This document shows positions 8,721 to 16,219 of a DNA stretch of 64,000 nucleotides, in pieces (the first letter of the stretch is position 1; every line of letters begins with the position of its first letter). Origin of the DNA: Pseudomonas sp. GV071 (GTDB taxonomy: Bacteria > Pseudomonadota > Gammaproteobacteria > Pseudomonadales > Pseudomonadaceae); the NCBI RefSeq assembly GCF_003050835.1, contig NZ_QAOJ01000014.1, positions 62,001 through 126,000 of the forward strand, read 5' to 3'. A program made the position numbers and the translations under genes. The notes beneath the pieces are model-generated. The model saw only the letters and a program-made list of their open reading frames with translations. It ran no database searches and was not told the origin of the DNA.

Positions 8721-9704
8721 ATGAGTGCAAGCAAGACCTTACGTAACGGCCTGCTGTTGGTGGCCGGCCTGTGGGCTGGCCAGGTATTGGCCTGGGGCCA
8801 GCAAGGCACGGCGCTGGTGGGCGAGTTGGCGCAGCGTCAACTCACCCCGGAGGCCAAGGCCGAAGCCGGGCGCCTGCTGGGCTTGATCAAACAAAGTGAT
8901 TTCTCGGTAGTCGCCAACTGGGCCGGCAACCTCGACCAGAGCCCGCAGACCCAACCGCTGTGGGAGAAAACCAAGAACGAGCGCCTGGTGATCTACAAGG
9001 CCGACGACTGCGCCTACCAGCCGCCGCGCGATTGCCCGGATGGCGTTTGCACAGTGGCCGCCATCGAACGCAACCGCGCGGCACTGGCCGATCCCAAGGC
9101 GCCGAATCAGGCGCGTCTGATGGCGCTGCTGTTCCTGATTCATCACGCCGCCGATGCCAGCTCGCCGCTGAACAACAGCTTCAAGGACGACAAAGGCGGC
9201 TACGACTTTGCCGTCAAGGCTGGCGGCAAAACCTACAACCTGCGCCAGGTGTGGGACGACTTCCTTCTCGGCGACGCCAAGTTGAACGTCAAAGCCTACG
9301 CCGACAAGCTGCAAGGCGACCTGCCGAAGCTGGATTCCGACAAGCCTGCGCAGTGGTCGCAGCAAGCCTGCCTGATCGTGCGCGACGGCGGCATCTACCC
9401 GGAAAAGGCCGCCGCCAAACGCAAGCTGCCGAACAAGAAGTCACTCGGCGACGACGATGACGACGGCGGCGTCGACTACCAGGCGAAGAACCTTGAGTAC
9501 AACCGCACCGGCAAGGACTACAGCCGTGGCGACAAGCTGGTCGACGATGGCCAGAAAACCAGCAAAGGCAACGGCAGCGGTGGCATCGACGCCGAGTACA
9601 TAAAGACCTTTGTGCCGGTGGCTGAACAGCAGATCGAACTGGCCTCGGTGCGCCTGGCGAACCTGCTTAACGCCGCGCTGGTCGCCGGTCGCCCGGCGCC
9701 GTAA
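8721..9704 (+). CDS. Exported S1/P1-nuclease-like protein with degraded zinc site
   Basis: ATG 8721 has an AAGGAGA site and gives a Sec signal peptide ending VLA before Trp25, so the mature protein begins with the tryptophan that S1/P1 nucleases use as an N-terminal zinc ligand. The family frame is clear (DCPDGVCTVAAIE, FLIHHAADASSPLNN, NLRQVWDDFLL, a late VRLANLLN helix). By my alignment to nuclease P1, Trp1, His116, Asp120 and Asp153 equivalents are kept. His6 is Thr, Asp45 is Gly, His126 is Asn, His149 is Arg, and the His60 region lacks a histidine. An Asp-rich stretch (LGDDDDDGG) and a Gly/Lys-rich linker are also present. It may be an inactive binder or a divergent enzyme. Full length, no frameshift. 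Confidence 0.85.
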   Translation: MSASKTLRNGLLLVAGLWAGQVLAWGQQGTALVGELAQRQLTPEAKAEAGRLLGLIKQSDFSVVANWAGNLDQSPQTQPLWEKTKNERLVIYKADDCAYQPPRDCPDGVCTVAAIERNRAALADPKAPNQARLMALLFLIHHAADASSPLNNSFKDDKGGYDFAVKAGGKTYNLRQVWDDFLLGDAKLNVKAYADKLQGDLPKLDSDKPAQWSQQACLIVRDGGIYPEKAAAKRKLPNKKSLGDDDDDGGVDYQAKNLEYNRTGKDYSRGDKLVDDGQKTSKGNGSGGIDAEYIKTFVPVAEQQIELASVRLANLLNAALVAGRPAP

Positions 9705-9725
9705 CACCTACACCACGACTAACCT

Positions 9726-9746
9726 CCGGCCGGTTTTTTCGGCCGG
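9726..9746 (+). terminator. Weak hairpin after the S1/P1-like gene
   Basis: A 7-bp GC stem (9726-9732 with 9740-9746) carries its T run inside the loop rather than after it. It could attenuate transcription before the next gene but is not a classical terminator. Confidence 0.35.
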
Positions 9747-9781
9747 CTTACCCCCTTTTTGCCCGCTGAAAGTGAGCCGCC

Positions 9782-10873
9782 ATGAAGCCATCGTGCCTGC
9801 GTCCCCTGTCGTTGCTGGTTGCCCTCGGGCTGGCCGGCTGCATGTCTACCCCGACACCCATCGTCACCGAGCAACGGGTGTCACTGCTGACCTACAACGT
9901 CGAAAACCTGTTCGACACCGTGCATGACCAGGGCAAGGACGACTTCGCCTACCTGCCGCTGAGCGAAAAGAAGGCCCACCCGGAATACCTCGCCACCTGC
10001 GCGAAAATCAGCGTGCCGGCCTGGCGTGACGAGTGCGAGAAAACCGACTGGACCGACGCCAAGCTGAGCGAAAAACTCACCCGCCTGGCGGACGTGATCG
10101 GCCAGATCGACAACGGCCGCGGCCCGGACATTCTGCTGCTCGATGAAGTGGAGAACCGCCACGTCATCGAGATGCTCAACACCCGCCTGCCCAAGGCCGA
10201 CTACCAGACCCGCGTGCTGCTTGAAGGCTTTGACGAGCGCGGCATCGACACCGCCGTGCTGAGCCGTCTGCCGCAGTGGGACAAACCGATTCTGCACAAG
10301 GTGCCGTACCAGAACGAAAACGGCGACAGCTCCGACAAGACCGGCAAAACCCGCGGCATTCTCGAAGTGCGCCTGCTGCTGCCAGGTGGCCAGAAAGCCT
10401 CGATTTTCGCCGTGCACCTGCCCTCCGGCGGCGGCCCCGGCTACCTGCGCCGGCAGGCGGCGGAATACCTCGCCGTGCTCAAGGCCGAGTTGCCCAGCGA
10501 TGTGCTGCCGATTGTCGGCGGTGATTTCAATATCAATGCCGGCGAAGAAAAAGAGCACGGCTATATCGCCAACATTCTCGCCAGCGACTGGAGCGTTTCG
10601 CACCTGATCGGCTGCGCCGACTGCAAGGGCAGTTACTACTACCACCAGCTTCGCCAGTGGTCGTTTTTCGACATTCTGCTGTTCCCGCAAGAGATGACCG
10701 ACGGTGGCTTCAATGGCTGGAAAGTCGACCCAGCAAGCATCCATCTGGCCAAACAGAGCCGCTACCAGGTGAACAAGTGGGGCTCGCCGGCGCGCTTTGA
10801 AGACGGCAAGTTCGCCGAGGGCGTGTCCGACCACTGGCCGCTGTACGCGGAAATCCACCTTAGCCACCCCTAG
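9782..10873 (+). CDS. Lipoprotein of the endonuclease/exonuclease/phosphatase fold
   Basis: A 363-residue protein with a lipoprotein signal (LAGC, Cys20), so it is anchored in the envelope. The endonuclease/exonuclease/phosphatase motifs are all present: LTYNVENLFDT with the metal-site Asn and Glu, LLLDEVENRHV, GGDFNINAGEE (the GDFN block) and the final SDHWPLYAEI (SDH motif). The fold includes DNases, phosphodiesterases and sphingomyelinases, so the substrate is not fixed by sequence. Sitting between a nuclease-like protein and nucleoside genes, DNA or nucleotide cleavage is the most economical reading. It starts 77 bp after the previous gene and ends 9 bp before the next. Confidence 0.88.
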   Translation: MKPSCLRPLSLLVALGLAGCMSTPTPIVTEQRVSLLTYNVENLFDTVHDQGKDDFAYLPLSEKKAHPEYLATCAKISVPAWRDECEKTDWTDAKLSEKLTRLADVIGQIDNGRGPDILLLDEVENRHVIEMLNTRLPKADYQTRVLLEGFDERGIDTAVLSRLPQWDKPILHKVPYQNENGDSSDKTGKTRGILEVRLLLPGGQKASIFAVHLPSGGGPGYLRRQAAEYLAVLKAELPSDVLPIVGGDFNINAGEEKEHGYIANILASDWSVSHLIGCADCKGSYYYHQLRQWSFFDILLFPQEMTDGGFNGWKVDPASIHLAKQSRYQVNKWGSPARFEDGKFAEGVSDHWPLYAEIHLSHP

Positions 10874-10882
10874 GAGAACGCC

Positions 10883-12205
10883 ATGAGCGACGACCTTTAC
10901 CAGCTCATTCTGCTGCCGACCTGGCTGGTGCCGGTCGAACCCGCCGGCGTGGTGCTGCTTGACCATGGCCTGGCCATCCGCGACGGGCGTATCGCCCGCA
11001 TCGCCCCGCGCGCCGAACTGCTCGCCTTGGCGGCCAGCGAAGTGCGTGAGTTGCCGGGCATGTTGCTGGCACCCGGGCTGATCAACACCCACGGCCATGC
11101 GGCCATGAGCCTGTTCCGTGGCCTGGCCGACGACCTGCCGCTGGATACCTGGCTGCACGACCATATCTGGCCAGCGGAGAAAACCTGGGTCGACGCCGAC
11201 TTCGTGCGCGACGGCACTGCGCTGGCAATTGCCGAGCAGGTGAAGGGCGGCATTACCTGTTTCTCCGACATGTACTTCTACCCGGAAGTGGTCGCCGAGC
11301 TGGTGGAAGCCACCGGCATGCGCGCGCAGATCACCATCCCGGTGCTGGACTTCCCTGTGCCCGGCGCCGTCGATATCGAGGCCGCCTTGTGCGAAGGCCT
11401 GCCGCTGTTCGAACAGCTGCGCCACCACCCGCGCATCCGCATGGCCTTCGGCCCGCACGCGCCCTACACCGTGGGCGACGCCAATATGCTGCGGGTGCGT
11501 GACCTGGCCAGGGAGTTCGGCGCCGGCATTCAGATGCACGTGCACGAAACGGCGGCGGAAGTCAGTGCCGCCGTGCAGGAGACGGGCGAGCGACCATTGG
11601 CGCGGATCGCCCGGCTGGGCTTGCTGGGCCCGCACTTTCAAGCGGTGCATATGACCCAGATCGATGCCAGCGACATTGCCCTGCTGCAAGCAAGCGGCGC
11701 CCATGTGCTGCATTGCCCCGAGTCCAACCTGAAACTGGCCAGCGGTTTTTGCCCGGTGGAGCAGCTGTGGCAGGCGGGCATCAACGTCGCCATCGGCACC
11801 GACGGCGCCGCCAGCAACAACGACCTCGACCTGCTTGGCGAAACCCGCACGGCCGCGTTGCTGGCCAAAGCCGTCAGCGGCTCGGCCACCGCCTTGAGCG
11901 CACACAATGCGCTACGCATGGCCACCCTTAATGGCGCACGAGCGCTGGGGTTGGGCGAGGAGGTGGGCTCACTGGAAGTGGGCAAGGCGGCCGACCTGGT
12001 CGCTTTCGACCTGTCCGGCCTAGCCCAGCAACCGTTGTATGACCCGGTGTCGCAACTGATCTACGCCAGCAACCGCGATTGCGTGCGCCATGTGTGGGTG
12101 GCCGGTGAACAGCTGCTCGACGAGCGCCGCCTGCTGCGCCAGGACGAGGCTCAGTTGCTGGCCACGGCCCAGGCCTGGCAAGTACGGCTGGCGCCAACGC
12201 CATGA
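10883..12205 (+). CDS. Amidohydrolase, TRZ/ATZ family, MTA/SAH-deaminase type
   Basis: A 440-residue cytoplasmic metal-dependent deaminase. Metal ligands are visible in INTHGHAAM (HxH), MHVHETAAEV (His and the active-site Glu), and IGTDGAASNNDLD (Asp). Family members deaminate 5'-methylthioadenosine, S-adenosylhomocysteine, adenosine, guanine or triazines; sequence reading alone cannot choose. AGGAGA lies upstream of ATG 10883. In P. aeruginosa the MTA deaminase gene, as I recall, sits beside ubiG, not here, so this could be a paralogue acting on nucleosides or bases from the scavenging pathway. The stop overlaps the regulator downstream (ATGA). Confidence 0.88.
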   Translation: MSDDLYQLILLPTWLVPVEPAGVVLLDHGLAIRDGRIARIAPRAELLALAASEVRELPGMLLAPGLINTHGHAAMSLFRGLADDLPLDTWLHDHIWPAEKTWVDADFVRDGTALAIAEQVKGGITCFSDMYFYPEVVAELVEATGMRAQITIPVLDFPVPGAVDIEAALCEGLPLFEQLRHHPRIRMAFGPHAPYTVGDANMLRVRDLAREFGAGIQMHVHETAAEVSAAVQETGERPLARIARLGLLGPHFQAVHMTQIDASDIALLQASGAHVLHCPESNLKLASGFCPVEQLWQAGINVAIGTDGAASNNDLDLLGETRTAALLAKAVSGSATALSAHNALRMATLNGARALGLGEEVGSLEVGKAADLVAFDLSGLAQQPLYDPVSQLIYASNRDCVRHVWVAGEQLLDERRLLRQDEAQLLATAQAWQVRLAPTP

Positions 12206-12915
12206 GCAGCCTGACGCCGCGCGGTGGCGGGCGAGTGCGTCAGAACAACGAGGCGCTGATTCTGGCTGCCGCTGAAGAAACCTTCGCCGAATACGGCTAC
12301 AAAGGCGCGAGCATGGGCCTCATCGCCCAGCGCGCCGGGCTGCCCAAAGCCAATCTGCATTACTACTTCGGCAGCAAGCTGGCGCTTTACAAGACGGTAC
12401 TGGGGCAGATTCTGGTGCTGTGGAAAAACAGCCTGGACAGCTTCAGCAGTACGGACGAGCCGGGAGAAGCGCTGGCGCGTTATATCCGTGACGAGCTCGA
12501 CTTCGCCTGGCGCAACCCCATTGCTTCCAAGGTGTTCGCCATGGAAGTGATCAGTGGCGGTGCCTGCCTCCAAGCGATGCTCAACGACGGCTTTGCGGAC
12601 TGGTTTGCCGGGCGCGCTGCGGTATTCAGTGCCTGGACGGCAGCAGGGAAAATGGCTGAGGTCGACCCGCTGCCACTGACCTTTCTGCTGTGGTCGAGCA
12701 CCCGCCAGTACGCCGAATTCGCCGCGCAAATCGGCGCCATCTTCCAACCCCGCCGCCCGGAAGGGCAGGGCCTTGATGCGATCGGCGCGAACCTCACTGC
12801 AATTATCTTGAAAGGCTGTGGCGTAAAGGCTGTCAGAGCGCGTCAGAGGCTGGCGAATCCTAGCCAATTTTCGAGTAATCTTGCCGCCACTGGGGCCAGG
12901 TTGAGAATGGAATGA
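12202..12915 (+). CDS. TetR-family regulator, RutR-like (copy 1)
   Basis: N-terminal helix-turn-helix of TetR type (residues about 15-60, ending in KANLHYYFGSK) and a RutR/YcdC-like C-terminal ligand domain. RutR of E. coli senses pyrimidines, so control of the upstream nucleoside genes is a fair inference. It is coupled to the amidohydrolase by an ATGA overlap and to the next TetR gene the same way. The family-like region ends near residue 208 (AIILKGCGVK); the remaining 28 or so residues have no counterpart in copy 2, and an out-of-frame TAA at 12824 sits exactly where copy 2 would stop. A small indel may have extended the gene. Confidence 0.9.
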   Translation: MSSLTPRGGGRVRQNNEALILAAAEETFAEYGYKGASMGLIAQRAGLPKANLHYYFGSKLALYKTVLGQILVLWKNSLDSFSSTDEPGEALARYIRDELDFAWRNPIASKVFAMEVISGGACLQAMLNDGFADWFAGRAAVFSAWTAAGKMAEVDPLPLTFLLWSSTRQYAEFAAQIGAIFQPRRPEGQGLDAIGANLTAIILKGCGVKAVRARQRLANPSQFSSNLAATGARLRME

Positions 12916-13532
12916 CTAACCACAAGATCAAGATCCGGCGCAAAAACGTCGAGAAAATCCTTCTGGCCGCCGAGCAGGTATTTGCCGAACAAGGCCATGC
13001 CGGCACCTCCATGTCCGATATCGCCAAACGCGCCGACCTGCCGCGCTCCAATCTGCACTACTACTTCACCACCAAAGACGAGCTGTACCGCGAGGTGCTG
13101 GTCAATCTGCTCAGCGTCTGGGAGCTGGAAGGCGCCTGCTTTGTGCACTTCGACGATCCGCGTGTGGTGCTGACCAGTTACGTGCGCGAGAAGATGACCC
13201 ACTCGCGCACTCGCCCGCACGGCTCCAAGCTGTGGGCCAACGAAATCATGCATGGCGCGCCGCTGTTCCGCGACATCCTCGACGAGCACCTGTTTGCTGG
13301 CGCCAAGTTCAAAGAGAACAAGATTCGCCAGTGGGTTGAAGAAAAGAAGATTCGCCCGGTGGAGCCGTTCGCGCTGCTTTACCTGATCTGGGCCTCGACG
13401 CAGCACTACGCCGACTTCGACTATCAGGTGACCGCGCTCAACGGCCACCAACCGCTGAGCGACCAGCAGTTCGAGCAGGCGGTGCAAACCATTACCGCCG
13501 TAGTGCTGCGCGGCATCGGCCTGGAGCCGTAA
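12912..13532 (+). CDS. TetR-family regulator, RutR-like (copy 2)
   Basis: A 206-residue regulator of the same subfamily as its upstream neighbour; both carry the LPxxNLHYYF recognition-helix segment and a similar C-terminal domain ending with WASTQHYADF and VVLRGIGLEP. The two are not close duplicates. The ATG overlaps the copy 1 stop by four bases. Two tandem TetR genes after a catabolic array suggest separate sensing of two ligands, or one regulating the other. The effector is unknown from sequence. Confidence 0.93.
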   Translation: MTNHKIKIRRKNVEKILLAAEQVFAEQGHAGTSMSDIAKRADLPRSNLHYYFTTKDELYREVLVNLLSVWELEGACFVHFDDPRVVLTSYVREKMTHSRTRPHGSKLWANEIMHGAPLFRDILDEHLFAGAKFKENKIRQWVEEKKIRPVEPFALLYLIWASTQHYADFDYQVTALNGHQPLSDQQFEQAVQTITAVVLRGIGLEP

Positions 13533-13691
13533 GCCGCCGTCAGGGCGTGCGCGGGTTTGCCCCGGCCGGCACATTCCGGTAGCTTTGCCGCACGCGCGTG
13601 GCGCCCATAGCCTCAATGCATTCTGCGCAGGCTTGGCGCCCGCCCAAGCAGTGACGATGTTCAGTGGCTAAGCTGACCTACTCACTGTTGC

Positions 13692-13713
13692 GCCTACGTC
13701 CATCGGCGTAGGC
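13692..13713 (+). other. Hairpin in the 222-bp gap before ettA
   Basis: A 7-bp stem (13692-13698 with 13707-13713) lies about 40 bp before the ettA start, followed by CTCCCTT. It may be a weak terminator of the regulator transcript or part of the ettA leader. I see nothing else definite in 13533-13754. Confidence 0.35.
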
Positions 13714-13754
13714 CTCCCTTATCAAGTCATCTTTCTATAGAAGCTGGGTTCCTC

Positions 13755-15422
13755 ATGGCTCAATACGTCTACACCATGCATCGGCTGGGCAAAGTAGTGC
13801 CGCCGAAGCGGGAAATCCTGAAAAACATTTCGCTGTCTTTTTTCCCTGGCGCCAAGATCGGCGTGCTCGGCCTCAACGGCTCGGGTAAATCCACCTTGCT
13901 GAAAATCATGGCTGGCGTGGACACCGAGTTCAACGGTGAAGCCCGCGCCATGCCCGACCTGAACATCGGCTACCTGCCGCAAGAGCCGCAGCTCGACCCG
14001 GAAAAGACCGTGCGTGAAGTGGTCGAAGAGGCCGTTAGCGTGATCAAGAACGCCCAGGCCCGCCTGGACGAGGTATACGCCGCCTACGCCGAACCGGACG
14101 CCGACTTCGACGCCCTGGCCGCCGAGCAAGGCAAGCTGGAAGCCATTCTGCAAGCCTCCGACGGCCACAACCTTGAGCGCCAACTGGAAGTCGCCGCCGA
14201 TGCGCTGCGCCTGCCGGCCTGGGATGCCAAGGTGGTGCACCTCTCCGGTGGTGAAAAACGCCGCGTGGCCCTCTGCCGTCTGCTGCTGTCCGCGCCGGAC
14301 ATGCTGCTGCTCGACGAACCCACCAACCACCTGGACGCCGACTCGGTGGCCTGGCTGGAGCACTTCCTGCACGACTTCCCGGGCACTGTGGTCGCGATCA
14401 CGCACGACCGCTACTTCCTCGACAACGTTGCCGGCTGGATTCTGGAACTCGACCGCGGCGCCGGTATCCCGTACGAAGGCAACTACTCGGGCTGGCTGGA
14501 AGCCAAGTCCGACCGCTTGGCGCAAGAGTCCAAGCAGCAGTCGGCGCACGAGAAGGCCATGAAAGAAGAACTGGAGTGGGTGCGCAAAGGCGCCAAAGCC
14601 CGCCAGTCGAAATCCAAGGCCCGTCTGCAACGCTTCGAAGAAATGCAATCGCAGGAATTCCAGAAACGCAGCGAAACCAACGAAATCTACATCCCGGCTG
14701 GCCCGCGTCTGGGCGACAAAGTCATCGACTTCGTCAACGTCAGCAAGGGCTACGGCGACCGCGCGCTGATCGACAACCTGTCGTTCAGCATGCCCAAAGG
14801 CGCCATCGTCGGCGTGATCGGCGGTAACGGTGCCGGTAAATCGACCCTGTTCCGCATGTTGATGGGCAAGGAAACCCCGGACTCGGGCAGCATCGAAATC
14901 GGTGAAACCGTCAAGCTGGCCTGCGTGGACCAGAGCCGTGACGACCTCGACGGCAACAAGACCGTATGGGAAATGGTTTCCGACGGCTCCGACATGATCA
15001 AGATCGGCAACTACGAGGTGCCATCGCGTACCTACGTAGGCCGCTTCAACTTCAAAGGCGGCGACCAGCAGAAATTCGTCAAGGACCTCTCCGGTGGTGA
15101 GCGTGGCCGCTTGCACCTGGCGTTGACCCTGAAAGAGGGCGCCAACGTGCTGCTGCTCGACGAACCGTCCAACGACCTTGACGTGGAAACCCTGCGTTCA
15201 CTCGAAGAAGCCCTGCTGGACTTCCCTGGTGCCGCCATTGTGATCTCCCACGATCGGTGGTTCCTGGACCGCGTGGCGACCCACATCCTGGCGTACGAAG
15301 ACGACTCGCAAGCGGTCTTCTTCGAAGGCAACTACACCGAGTACGAAGCCGACCGCAAAAAACGCCTCGGCGATGCCGCTGCCCAGCCGCACCGCGTACG
15401 GCACAAGAAGCTGGCGCAGTAA
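13755..15422 (+). CDS. ettA: Energy-dependent translational throttle protein (ABC-F)
   Basis: A soluble ABC-F ATPase that binds the ribosomal E site and gates entry into elongation according to ATP/ADP ratio. The 555-residue protein has two ABC cassettes: Walker A GLNGSGKST near residue 40 with signature LSGGEKRRV, and a second Walker A GGNGAGKST near residue 357 with signature LSGGERGRLHLA. The charged linker near residues 250-300 (KQQSAHEKAMKEELEWVRKG) and the arm insert are typical of EttA. There are no membrane segments, so it is not a transporter. A strong terminator follows. Confidence 0.97.
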   Translation: MAQYVYTMHRLGKVVPPKREILKNISLSFFPGAKIGVLGLNGSGKSTLLKIMAGVDTEFNGEARAMPDLNIGYLPQEPQLDPEKTVREVVEEAVSVIKNAQARLDEVYAAYAEPDADFDALAAEQGKLEAILQASDGHNLERQLEVAADALRLPAWDAKVVHLSGGEKRRVALCRLLLSAPDMLLLDEPTNHLDADSVAWLEHFLHDFPGTVVAITHDRYFLDNVAGWILELDRGAGIPYEGNYSGWLEAKSDRLAQESKQQSAHEKAMKEELEWVRKGAKARQSKSKARLQRFEEMQSQEFQKRSETNEIYIPAGPRLGDKVIDFVNVSKGYGDRALIDNLSFSMPKGAIVGVIGGNGAGKSTLFRMLMGKETPDSGSIEIGETVKLACVDQSRDDLDGNKTVWEMVSDGSDMIKIGNYEVPSRTYVGRFNFKGGDQQKFVKDLSGGERGRLHLALTLKEGANVLLLDEPSNDLDVETLRSLEEALLDFPGAAIVISHDRWFLDRVATHILAYEDDSQAVFFEGNYTEYEADRKKRLGDAAAQPHRVRHKKLAQ

Positions 15423-15446
15423 GCGCTGGTGTGAAGCAAAAAAAAA

Positions 15447-15470
15447 CGGAGCCTCAGGGCTCCGTTTTTT
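15447..15470 (+). terminator. Rho-independent terminator after ettA
   Basis: A 7-bp stem (CGGAGCC with GGCTCCG), TCAG loop and six T residues lie 24 bp after the ettA stop. A preceding A run makes it potentially bidirectional. Confidence 0.9.
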
Positions 15471-15475
15471 ATTGC

Positions 15476-15500
15476 GTAGGAGCGACCTTGGTCGCGAACC
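15476..15500 (+). repeat. Single REP element (GTAGGAGCG type)
   Basis: The sequence starts GTAGGAGCGACC and contains a small imperfect palindrome (GCGACCTTGGTCGC). It matches the Pseudomonas REP type that also occurs as a pair at 52211-52284 in this window. Confidence 0.65.
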
Positions 15501-15703
15501 CTGGAAACGACATACGCGATCAACGTATGCAGGGTTGAAACATGACACAGGTCCAACTCTGGCGATCTGTTCATCGCCCCGGCACGAACCTGCTTCAGCC
15601 CTTGGATATACTCCGGGCCTGCCTGCGCGCCGGATCGTTTTGCCGTGTGTGTGGTCAGAGGCGTTTGCGTGCCGCCGCCGGCACGGTCGAGAGGGATCTA
15701 CAC

Positions 15704-16171
15704 ATGAGTCGCATGGCAACTCCGTTGGCACTGCTTCTATTGGGACTATTGGTACAGGGACACGCAATGGCATTTTCCAAAACGCTGTATCTGTTTTCAG
15801 AGGTGAACGGCATCGTTCTGCTCGATGGTAAACCCGTGCAAGGGGTCGAAGTTGATCAGGAGTACCACTGGCATTGGAAGGATGAGAAGGCCAGACGAGT
15901 CACCACCACCGACGCCCAAGGGCGCTTCCATTTTCCGCCGATCACCGGCAAATCCCTCACCGCTGCGCTCCCGCACGAGCCTGTCGTCGAGCAGCGTATG
16001 CGCCTGTATTACCAGGGCAAGGAATACCAGGGTTGGTATCAGTCCAAGCACAACTACGACGATCTCGGCGAGTTGAATGGCCGGCCGATGAACCTGGTGT
16101 GCGATCTGAATGATGAGCCCGCGCCGCACCCGGAAATAGGCAGTTCCGGTATCTGTGTGCTGCAAAAGTAA
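15704..16171 (+). CDS. Exported DUF6795-like protein, possible immunity partner of the lipase
   Basis: I place the start at ATG 15704 (GAGGGAT upstream), giving 155 residues with a signal peptide (about residues 1-26, ending HAMA). The mature part resembles a small beta-sandwich of the carboxypeptidase-regulatory type, with VNGIVLLDGKPVQGVEV and TDAQGRFHFPPI. I recall such proteins being named DUF6795, but I could not search. The lipase gene begins 48 bp downstream in the same direction. A periplasmic beta-sandwich next to a signal-less lipase resembles antibacterial effector-immunity pairs; this is inference. Confidence 0.75.
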   Translation: MSRMATPLALLLLGLLVQGHAMAFSKTLYLFSEVNGIVLLDGKPVQGVEVDQEYHWHWKDEKARRVTTTDAQGRFHFPPITGKSLTAALPHEPVVEQRMRLYYQGKEYQGWYQSKHNYDDLGELNGRPMNLVCDLNDEPAPHPEIGSSGICVLQK

Positions 16172-16219
16172 TCGCGCTGTTTTTACCCACAGAGTTTCAG
16201 AGCCAGAAGGGAATCAGGT

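Noticed and set aside
9881..11905. 674-codon minus-strand open frame
   Set aside because: It spans two well-supported plus-strand genes and has no recognisable domain.
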